NCBI RefSeq assembly: GCF_000178155.2
Contig: NZ_ADKM02000098.1
Location: 1 to 37,836, forward strand
DNA length: 37,836 nucleotides
Reading direction: 5' to 3'
From: Hominimerdicola alba 8
Lineage (GTDB): Bacteria > Bacillota > Clostridia > Oscillospirales > Ruminococcaceae
Shown piece after piece: positions 22,509-29,340 of this stretch; positions within the stretch are counted from its first letter, which is position 1, and every line of letters starts with the position of its first letter. The position numbers were made by a program, and so were the translations under genes. The notes beneath the pieces are model-generated. The model worked only from the letters and a program-made list of their open reading frames with translations. It ran no database searches and was not told where the DNA came from.

Positions 22509-23441
22509 TTGAACGATATAAAAACGGATACTCTGTTCCATGAGTATTACTGTCAATGGCTGGTTATATATAAAGAAGGATCGGTCAGAGGCGTAACAAT
22601 GCAGAAGTATCACCTGACCGCAGAATGGGTGAAGAAACTGATCCCCGATGTGAAACTCTGCGATTTTGACAGGATCACATATCAGCAGCTCATCAATGAT
22701 TATGCTGAGACACACGAGCGCCAGACCACTATGGATTTTCACCACCAGCTCAAAGGAGCTATCCTTGATGCAGTCGATGACGGCTTGATCGCCCGTGATC
22801 CCACTCGCAAGGTTATTATCAAGGGTAAGTCTCCCAACGATAAAAAGAAGAAGTATCTCAGCCGTTATGAGCTTCAGAAGCTGCTTACAAGCCTTGACCT
22901 GAACAGCGGTTTGAATATGGATTGGCTTATTCTGCTTATTGCTAAGACCGGTATGCGTTTTTCCGAAGCGATTGCAGTAACGCCTGCGGACTTCGATTTC
23001 ACTCATCAGACGCTTAGTGTTAATAAGACATGGGACTATAAAGGCGAGGGCGGCTTTCAGCCTACCAAGAACAAGTCCTCGGTAAGAAAGATCCGCCTTG
23101 ACTGGCAAACGGTAGGACAGTTCTATGCTATCGTCAGAGAACTGAATGATACTGCCCCTATCTTTGTTTCAAAAGAAAAGAAGATTTACAACTCTACTCT
23201 CAACGATGTGTTGGAAAGACATTGCAAAGCTGTCGGAATCCCTACTATCTCCGTTCATGGACTTCGCCATACACACGCATCGCTTCTCCTGTTCGACGGT
23301 GTTTCGATCGCCAGTGTTGCACAGAGACTCGGACACTCAAGCATCAATACTACACAGAAGACCTATTTGCACATCATCAGAGAGCTTGAAAACAAGGACA
23401 TTGACCTCATCATGAAGTCGATTTCCAGTTTGCTCGACTAA
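22509..23441 (+). CDS. Tyrosine recombinase of the hsdS shufflon
   Basis: A 310-residue XerC/D-type recombinase. TTG 22509 is chosen as start because AAAGGAGG lies 8 bases upstream; the open frame reaches farther back into cassette d. N-terminal SAM-like DNA-binding part (~10-110). Catalytic residues are complete: Arg150 (GMRFSEA), His250 and Arg253 (HGLRHTH), His276 (GHSS) and Tyr286 (TYLHI). It sits between silent cassettes d and e, which face each other, as in hsdS loci whose specificity is switched by a resident recombinase (for example the pneumococcal SpnIII locus). Likely role: inversion between oppositely oriented A or B repeats. Which repeat is the true crossover site cannot be told. 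Confidence 0.9.
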   Translation: MNDIKTDTLFHEYYCQWLVIYKEGSVRGVTMQKYHLTAEWVKKLIPDVKLCDFDRITYQQLINDYAETHERQTTMDFHHQLKGAILDAVDDGLIARDPTRKVIIKGKSPNDKKKKYLSRYELQKLLTSLDLNSGLNMDWLILLIAKTGMRFSEAIAVTPADFDFTHQTLSVNKTWDYKGEGGFQPTKNKSSVRKIRLDWQTVGQFYAIVRELNDTAPIFVSKEKKIYNSTLNDVLERHCKAVGIPTISVHGLRHTHASLLLFDGVSIASVAQRLGHSSINTTQKTYLHIIRELENKDIDLIMKSISSLLD

Positions 23442-23476
23442 GTACATAAATAATGCGGTTTACGCTGGTTTCCCTT

Positions 23477-23512
23477 AAAGGGCATGACGGTCAAAACGTC
23501 ATGTCCTTTTTT
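23477..23512 (+). terminator. Terminator after the shufflon recombinase
   Basis: AAAGGGCATGACG (23477-23489) pairs with CGTCATGTCCTTT (23497-23509, one G-U), then T run. It lies inside the 3' tail of the silent cassette e frame on the other strand. Confidence 0.78.
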
Positions 23513-23523
23513 ATTTGGCTTAT

Positions 23524-23542
23524 GCTGATGAAGGGTGATAAG
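23524..23542 (-). repeat. Shufflon repeat B, copy 5
   Basis: Inverted copy of CTTATCACCCTTCATCAGC; the next base is A where the other copies have G. Confidence 0.9.
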
Positions 23543-24016
23543 GGAGTCGAGCTTTGAGAAATACTCTCCGATTTTTTCTTGTTCCTCATATTTCGGATAA
23601 AGCAAAACTACATTTTCCAAATCTGAATTATGGATATGAACAACAGATTTTCCTTGTGCTCTTTTTGATAGCTCTTTTTGCTGATTACCATTTGAAATTG
23701 TCAGGGCAAGGAAAACAGGATTGATATAATCGTCAGGAACAATAATATTCAAATCGCCACCAAGCAAAATGCCCGATTTTGCGACAAAAGAAGCCCTTGA
23801 AATATCTTCTGCCGTTTCGCCAGATGCAGGCACGATAACTTCGTGTCCAGTGCTATAAACAGAATTAGGCTGAACATCTACGAAAGTATCGACCTCGCTG
23901 ATAACAGTTTCATATTTTGTGTAGAGCCGACCATAAAGGATTATGGGTGTGCCATTTTCTTTCAAATCGTTCTTTGAATAGCCTGATCCTTTGGAAAATG
24001 TCGCAGCCGTCCTTAA

Positions 24017-24031
24017 CTTACGCTGTTCCCA
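24017..24031 (-). repeat. Shufflon repeat A, copy 5
   Basis: Inverted TGGGAACAGCGTAAG at the upstream end of cassette e; right-most element of the shufflon. Confidence 0.9.
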
Positions 24032-24084
24032 AAGACGTGCTACGAAAAATAAAAAGGTAGGAAAATCATAATGCTTTATCTGCT

Positions 24085-24320
24085 AACCCCAAATATCCGT
24101 TTGTAAAAATCACGAGTTCTGTATGATTTTATTAGAGAGATGTTCCGCATAATGGTTTGAAAAACGCAACATCACTTGACATACCCCCTGATGTTTAAAT
24201 ACGATATACACCCCCACATTTTTCATAGAGCTAATTTATTGAACACGCAGAAAATAATCACAAAATCTCTAAACCCGCTTATATAATCCCTCAAAGTGTC
24301 TGTACTAATGAACGAAGGGT
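24085..24320 (+). repeat. Long direct repeat, copy 1
   Basis: About 235 bp with diverged similarity to 24393-24624. Shared anchors are AGTTCTGTATGA, GTTCCGCATAA, ACGCAGAAAATAAT, CCGCTTATA and CTCAAAGTGTC, in the same order and nearly the same spacing. No convincing gene or tRNA lies in it. Confidence 0.6.
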
Positions 24321-24392
24321 TCCTCTATTCAAATCAAATATATTTTGCACAAAAACACAAGGGCTTCAATGTGCATCTATCCAAATTTTTTT

Positions 24393-24624
24393 AACCCTCA
24401 AATCCGGTTACAAAAATCGCAAGTTCTGTATGAACTATTGAGAAAGGTGTTCGCATAACCGTTCTGAAAACATATCTGAATGTGTTGCACCCCTGTGTCT
24501 AAAACTGATATGCAGACTGCACACAATCATCAAGACCGACTTGTTGAATACGCAGAAAATAATTACAAGATCTCCGAAACCGCTTATAAAATCGCCTCAA
24601 AGTGTCGGTACTTATGGAGGGATA
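24393..24624 (+). repeat. Long direct repeat, copy 2
   Basis: Second copy, offset about 307 bp from the first and separated from it by ~70 bp. The stretch 24032-25072 has no supported gene. Besides the two repeats it holds an unassigned region 24625-24928 and the oriT-like region. Confidence 0.6.
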
Positions 24625-24928
24625 ATTTAACCCACCATTAAACCCATACCGTCAATTGACATCTGCCCCACCACTGTGTCTCGATATTGAAATGATACAT
24701 TTTTTGCACAACTTTGGTCATCCCGTTTTGTTCAATGATACACAGTTTTTTACGGAGACCCGGATCTGCCTAAACTTTTCATTGAAAATCCTAGGTTATA
24801 GTAGAGGCAGTCATCTTTTTGCTGTCCAGGCAGCGGTCAGTGCGTATTCGGACATCAGCCCATACGGGCTAAAAAACGGTTCTATGATGACCCTTTTATT
24901 TTTTATCAGACTTTGCGTAGCAAGTAGA

Positions 24929-25003
24929 GAAAGTGCCGTATTCTTTGGCACTTTCTTCCAAAACGCAGTGTTACCCCTGCGATTTTTGCGTTTAGGGGAC
25001 CCT
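24929..25003 (+). other. Candidate origin of transfer upstream of mobC
   Basis: A perfect 9-bp stem (GAAAGTGCC 24929-24937 with GGCACTTTC 24947-24955) is followed by interlocking inverted repeats AACGCA/TGCGTT and CCCCT/AGGGG around 24963-24998. Stem-loops directly upstream of a mobC gene are typical of oriT. No nick site can be assigned with confidence. Confidence 0.45.
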
Positions 25004-25072
25004 CGCCCTAAACAAAAAGCCCCTCATCTGAGGAGCATAAAAAATCAAAAACCGATTGAAAGGAGAAATGAA

Positions 25073-25414
25073 ATGGCAAGAAAGTACAAGCAAGTCCACC
25101 GAAAAGAAATCGATTTTTCACTCGATGAATGGGCTGAGGTCGAGCGTAGGGCTTCTGTTTGCTGTATGAAAACAGGAACATTTATACGGCACATGGCTGT
25201 CAACGGTAAGGTTGTAAGTTTTGATGTAAAAGAGGTCGCACCAACGCTGAACGGAATGCGTATCATTTCAAACAACATCAATCAGGTGGCAAGAAAAGCT
25301 AATGAAACAAACAGCATCTATGCCGAGGATGTTGAGAAACTGAGAAAGGAAGTGGAAGCTCTCAGCCATACGCTAAGCAAGTTTGTGTCCACAGTACGTT
25401 GGAAAAAAGTCTGA
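25073..25414 (+). CDS. mobC: MobC-type mobilisation (relaxosome) protein
   Basis: A 113-residue protein. ATG 25073 follows GAAAGGAG; a longer in-frame opening from 24656 covers the oriT-like region and is not credible. The N-terminal ~50 residues (EIDFSLDEWAEVERRA, TGTFIRHMAV) are ribbon-helix-helix-like. The C-terminal half has the MobC pattern LNGMRIISNNINQVARKANE followed by a coiled coil. MobC helps the relaxase open DNA at oriT. No relaxase gene follows; xis starts within 100 bp, so mobilisation would need a relaxase from another element. Confidence 0.82.
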   Translation: MARKYKQVHRKEIDFSLDEWAEVERRASVCCMKTGTFIRHMAVNGKVVSFDVKEVAPTLNGMRIISNNINQVARKANETNSIYAEDVEKLRKEVEALSHTLSKFVSTVRWKKV

Positions 25415-25512
25415 GGTGCATACTTTAGCCATGACAATAACGATTAGGAATAACGCAAGCGGCACGAGAAATTCAAGAAAAACAATATCATACAACCGAA
25501 AGGAGAATGCTT

Positions 25513-25743
25513 TTGAACGAAGCTTTTGATACAAAAGAAAATATCACCAACACCATCCCCGTTTGGAAACGCTACACCCTTACTGTCACGGAAGCTGCCG
25601 AGTACTATCACATCGGAGAGAATAAGCTGCGCCGTATTGCAGAGGAACACAGCGATGCCGATTTCATTATTCTCAACGGCAACCGTGTGCTTTTCAAGCG
25701 TGAAAGATTTGAGGCTTTCCTCGATAGAGCGACCGTGATTTAG
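25513..25743 (+). CDS. xis: Tn916-type excisionase
   Basis: A 76-residue basic protein. TTG 25513 is preferred because AAAGGAG ends 7 bases before it, while the in-frame ATG at 25507 is too close to that site. It contains the MerR-like helix-turn-helix of conjugative-transposon excisionases (LTVTEAAEYYHIGENKLRRI) and the closing pattern VLFKRERFEAFLD. Xis bends the element ends and directs Int to excision. It is immediately upstream of int, the usual order, though the int is damaged. Confidence 0.85.
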   Translation: MNEAFDTKENITNTIPVWKRYTLTVTEAAEYYHIGENKLRRIAEEHSDADFIILNGNRVLFKRERFEAFLDRATVI

Positions 25744-25747
25744 GGTA

Positions 25748-25776
25748 TTGAAAAAGGCCCTGACTTGTGTTATAAT
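25748..25776 (+). promoter_or_regulatory. Promoter of int
   Basis: TTGAAA (25748-25753) and TATAAT (25771-25776), spacer 17 bp, between xis and int. Confidence 0.65.
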
Positions 25777-25820
25777 AAATATGCAAGTTCGGGTCTCTAT
25801 CTTTGAAAGGAGAGATCACT

Positions 25821-27017
25821 TTGAGTGAAGAAAGAAGAGACCATTTGAACAGAAAACTCCGATTTGGCGAGTGTCAGAATTCGGACGGCAGATATCGTTA
25901 TACCTATGTTGACGCTTTCGGAAAGAAAAGGTCGGTCTACAGCTGGCGGCTGGATACCACCGATCCTCATCCCGAGGGAAAACGGCACGATCTTTCTCTG
26001 AGAGAAAAGGAACAAAAGGTCGCTAAGGACACCTACGATCATATCGCTGTCAACGGCGGGAACTACACTGTGCTTGAGCTGGTGGAGAGATATCTGAAGC
26101 TGAAAACAGGTGTGCGTCAGAGTACACAGATAGGCTACCGTACCGTCATCAATCTTCTCAAAAAAGACCCCTTCGGCAGTCTGCGCATCGACAAGATAAG
26201 ATTGTCCGATGCTAAGATCTGGCTGATAAAACTGCAAAGAGAAGACGGAAAAAGCTACAGCTCGATCCACACGATAAGAGGTGTTCTGCGCCCCGCATTC
26301 CAGATGGCAGAAGACGACGATCTTATCCGCAAGAACCCATTCAGATTTGAACTGGCGACCATCATTGAAAACGACAGCGAGCCGAGAGAAGCTCTGACAG
26401 AAAAGCAGATGAACGACTATCTTGATTATGTCAGGGACGATGACTATTTCAGCCGCTACTACGACGGGATATTTATTCTTTTTAATACGGGAATGCGTAT
26501 CTCGGAATTTTGCGGACTGACAGTATCGGACATCGACTTTGATGAACACCGCATAAATGTCGAGCGTCAGCTTATCCGCACAAGCAGCGGCAAGTACATC
26601 GTACAGGCACCCAAAACTCACAGCGGCATACGCTTCATACCCATGACCTTCGAAGTTGAACAAGCATTCCGCAGGGTGATAAGCAGCCGCAGAAGAGTAA
26701 AGAGCGAACCTGCTGTCGGCGGCTGTATCGGATTTCTGTTTCTTGATAAAAACGGTATGCCAAAGCTGGCTATGCACTGGCAGAAAGTCATGCAGCGCAT
26801 TCGTGAGAAATACTGCCATGAACGCCTCAGAACTCTGCCGAAGATAACGCCCCACGTCTGCCGTCACACCTTCTGCACCAACATGGCAAGGAAAGGCATG
26901 AATCCCAAAATGCTGCAATACATAATGGGTCATGCCGACGTAGGAGTTACTATCCCCGTTCCAAATAGTAACACGAAAAACCACAGCAGTACCTACCGAC
27001 AAGAACAATCATTATAA
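25821..27017 (+). pseudogene. int: Tn916-family integrase, 3' end replaced, catalytic tyrosine missing
   Basis: 398 codons from TTG 25821, which follows AAAGGAGAG; the opening SEERRDHLNRKLRFGECQ is that of Tn916 Int. The N-terminal arm-binding domain (SDGRYRYTYVDAFGKK) and core-binding domain are present, as are catalytic Arg226 (GMRISEF), His345 and Arg348 (HVCRHTF) and His371 (GHAD). The tyrosine should lie ~10 residues later (family pattern TLNxYxH), but after GVT the sequence becomes IPVPNSNTKNHSSTYRQEQSL and stops. The break is at about 26954. A Tyr is present in the new tail but at the wrong distance and without the motif. The protein should bind DNA but not recombine it, so the element is probably immobile. 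Confidence 0.78.
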
Positions 27018-27026
27018 TAACGAATA

Positions 27027-27065
27027 AGGGCGATACCTAACTGTGCGAGGTATCGCCCTATTTTT
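27027..27065 (+). terminator. Terminator after int
   Basis: AGGGCGATACC (27027-27037) pairs perfectly with GGTATCGCCCT (27049-27059), then TATTTTT. Confidence 0.85.
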
Positions 27066-27148
27066 CATCTTATGTAAGGGTTCTTCTGCTACCGTGAGAA
27101 CGCGTCCCTACGCTGTCAATGAAGTTCAGTGTATTTTTAGATACTCTG

Positions 27149-27177
27149 TTGACTTTACCTGCATTTTATGCTAAAAT
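27149..27177 (+). promoter_or_regulatory. Promoter of the phosphorelay operon
   Basis: TTGACT (27149-27154) and TAAAAT (27172-27177), spacer 17 bp. The ~100 bp leader shows no c-di-GMP riboswitch that I can recognise. Confidence 0.65.
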
Positions 27178-27279
27178 TAATATGAATAATTATAGATTCT
27201 GACGGCGTGTACATCTATTGCCGGTTTACTTATCATGCGGGTTGTTTTGATTGGACTATTATGTAAGGAGGAATCCTGT

Positions 27280-28992
27280 ATGAAAGAATTGCTGGAACGC
27301 AAGAAGGGGCTTCGCAGAAGCATATTGATCGTTGATGATGACTATATCGCAAGAGAGATACTCGGAAGGATGCTGGAGGATCGGTATGAAGTCAGCTACG
27401 CCGAAAATGGTGTGATAGCGCTCAGCATCATAAAGAGGGACAAGCTGAAGCTTTCGCTCGTGATACTCGACCTGAATATGCCTGAGATGGATGGATACAG
27501 CCTGCTGAAGCTGCTTAGCAGCGACAATGAACTGAGGCGCATACCTGTGATCGTGCTGACCTCCGAAAAGGGCGCAGAGGTGGAAAGCCTGAGGATCGGT
27601 GCAGCGGATTTTATTACAAAACCCTTTGATATGCCTGAGGTCATTTGTGCAAGAGTCAGTCATTCTATCGAGCTTGCCGAGGACAGCGTCATTATCCATG
27701 AGACGGAGCGTGACGATCTGACAGGACTGTTTCATAAGGAATTTTTCTTTCAATACGGCAAAAGGCTTGACGAGCTGAATAACAATATGCCGATGGATGC
27801 AGTGGTAGTCGATATAAACCGTTTTCATGTGGTGAATGAACTGTATGGCAGAAGCTACGGAAACATGATTCTGAAAAAGATCGGTGAAAGCCTTCATGAG
27901 ATTGTCAGCGAAACAGGCGGACTGGCCTGCCGCCGTGACAACGATCAGTTTTGTGTCTACCTTCCCCACAGTGACGATCTTCAATACAAGCTGCCGCAGT
28001 ATATCGCTGTGATTGATCAACGCATAAATGACAGCAATATCAGCCTGCGGTATGGCATATACTCTGATGACGGCAGTGAGAAATGCATGGAACAACGTTT
28101 CGATTATGCCAGACTTGCCTGCCAGAAGCTCAGAAACAGCTATGTATCATGTTTCGATTTCTATAACGATGAGCAGCACGGCAAAGAGCTGTACGCTGAA
28201 AGACTCATCAACGATATGGACAGGGCGCTGTCTGAAAAGCAGTTCCGTGTCTTTTACCAGCCTAAGTATTCCATAACAGGCAGCCAGCCGAGACTTTCCA
28301 GTGCAGAAGCGCTTATCAGATGGTTCCATCCCGAATTTGGAATGGTAAGCCCCGGTCAGTTTATCTCGCTCTTTGAGGAGAACGGTCTGATACAGAAGCT
28401 CGACCGGTTTGTATGGAATGAAGCGGCAGCGCAGATCAGACAGTGGAAGGACTGCTATGGGATTGACATTCCCGTGTCGGTCAATGTGTCGAGAGTCAAT
28501 ATGTTCAATGCCCATCTTGCAGATATCCTGGAGAACATTGCTGCACAAAACGGCCTGGATCATGCTGAACTTCTGCTGGAGATCACGGAATCTGCCTATA
28601 CCGATAATTCCGATCAGATCGTCGAAGCAGTGAATAAACTTCGCATGTGCGGCTTCAGGATCGAAATGGACGATTTCGGCAGCGGATATTCTTCGCTGAA
28701 TATGCTGACCACGCTGCCGATAGATGCTCTGAAGCTGGATATGAAGTTTATCAGAGAAATATGCGAAAACGAAAAAAATGAACGTCTTGTCGGGATCATG
28801 ATCGACATTGCAAGACTTCTTGAAGTCCCTGTTATTGCGGAGGGCGTTGAAACAAAGGAACAGATGGAACTGCTCAAAAGGCTGGGCTGTAACATTATAC
28901 AGGGCTACTATTTTTCAAAGCCGCTTCCGCCTGAGGAGTTCGGAATTCTGATCGAAAAAGAACTGAGGGAGAAAAAAGATGCTTACAATTGA
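27280..28992 (+). CDS. Response regulator with REC, degenerate GGDEF and intact EAL (c-di-GMP phosphodiesterase)
   Basis: A 570-residue protein. ATG 27280 is chosen for AAGGAGGA just upstream. REC domain (~14-130): acidic DDD near residue 20, phospho-acceptor Asp64 (ILDLNMPEMDG) and a Lys in LTSEK. The GGDEF-like domain (~145-290) has CRRDNDQF where GGDEF should be, so no cyclase activity is expected. The EAL domain (~310-560) is complete: EAL at 343-345 (AEALIRW), LEITES, DDFGSGYSS, KLDMKF, AEGVET and QGYYFSKP. Predicted activity is hydrolysis of c-di-GMP, gated by phosphorylation of Asp64. It is first in an operon with an HPt protein and a hybrid kinase, the natural phosphate donors. Confidence 0.92.
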   Translation: MKELLERKKGLRRSILIVDDDYIAREILGRMLEDRYEVSYAENGVIALSIIKRDKLKLSLVILDLNMPEMDGYSLLKLLSSDNELRRIPVIVLTSEKGAEVESLRIGAADFITKPFDMPEVICARVSHSIELAEDSVIIHETERDDLTGLFHKEFFFQYGKRLDELNNNMPMDAVVVDINRFHVVNELYGRSYGNMILKKIGESLHEIVSETGGLACRRDNDQFCVYLPHSDDLQYKLPQYIAVIDQRINDSNISLRYGIYSDDGSEKCMEQRFDYARLACQKLRNSYVSCFDFYNDEQHGKELYAERLINDMDRALSEKQFRVFYQPKYSITGSQPRLSSAEALIRWFHPEFGMVSPGQFISLFEENGLIQKLDRFVWNEAAAQIRQWKDCYGIDIPVSVNVSRVNMFNAHLADILENIAAQNGLDHAELLLEITESAYTDNSDQIVEAVNKLRMCGFRIEMDDFGSGYSSLNMLTTLPIDALKLDMKFIREICENEKNERLVGIMIDIARLLEVPVIAEGVETKEQMELLKRLGCNIIQGYYFSKPLPPEEFGILIEKELREKKDAYN

Positions 28993-29314
28993 TAAACTCA
29001 GAGAATTTGGTGCTGATGTGGACGAGGGCCTTTCACGATGCATGAAAATGGAAGATTTTTATATCGGTCTTGTCAAAAAGGCTGTTGCCGACAACAGGCT
29101 TCCTTTGCTCGAACAGCAGATCGGAGAAGGCGATCTTGATGCGGCGTTTGAGACGGCTCATGCACTGAAGGGTATGTATACCAATCTGTCGCTTTCACCG
29201 TTGACAAAGCCGGTCAGCGAAATCACAGAGCTGCTCCGCGGCAGAACGGAAACCGATTATTCGCCTCTTTTAGCGGAAGCAAAAGTGCAGTTTGAAGCAT
29301 TGTGCAGTCTATAA
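28979..29314 (+). CDS. Histidine phosphotransfer (HPt) protein
   Basis: A 111-residue protein whose start overlaps the end of the EAL gene by 14 bp, which points to coupled translation. All-helical composition with the HPt signature AHALKGMYTNL, phospho-accepting His61 followed by LKG. It should carry phosphate between the receiver domains of the downstream hybrid kinase and the REC domain of the EAL protein. Cytoplasmic, no other domain. Confidence 0.9.
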   Translation: MLTIDKLREFGADVDEGLSRCMKMEDFYIGLVKKAVADNRLPLLEQQIGEGDLDAAFETAHALKGMYTNLSLSPLTKPVSEITELLRGRTETDYSPLLAEAKVQFEALCSL

Positions 29315-29340
29315 ATTGATCTCACAAGAGAGCTATTGAT

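Larger units (their letters stand above)
23438..24031 (-). pseudogene. Silent hsdS cassette e (one TRD, opposite orientation)
   Basis: One target-recognition domain read on the minus strand from WEQRKLRTAATFSKGSGYSK (24031) through KENGTPIILYGRLYTKYETV to EKIGEYFSKLDSLITLHQHK, then a short unrelated tail to the stop at 23438. The frame upstream of the repeat meets a stop without any usual start codon, so the cassette is not expressed here. Inversion between its repeat A (24017-24031) and the one at 17309 would give a full-length HsdS with TRD b joined to TRD e. Confidence 0.82.

Noticed and set aside
13431-24031. CRISPR array or phage tail-fibre shufflon as explanation of the repeats
   Set aside because: Repeats are few, far apart and lie at fixed codons of HsdS domains. 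There are no spacers, cas genes or phage genes.
24656-25072. N-terminal extension of mobC back to 24656
   Set aside because: It covers the oriT-like hairpins, has no MobC similarity, and the ribosome binding site supports the start at 25073.
25797-27008. Minus-strand frame of 403 codons opposite int
   Set aside because: Antisense of a clearly recognisable Tn916-type integrase; no motif of its own.
27178-27279. c-di-GMP riboswitch before the EAL gene
   Set aside because: The leader is only about 100 bp and lacks the conserved GEMM blocks I would expect.
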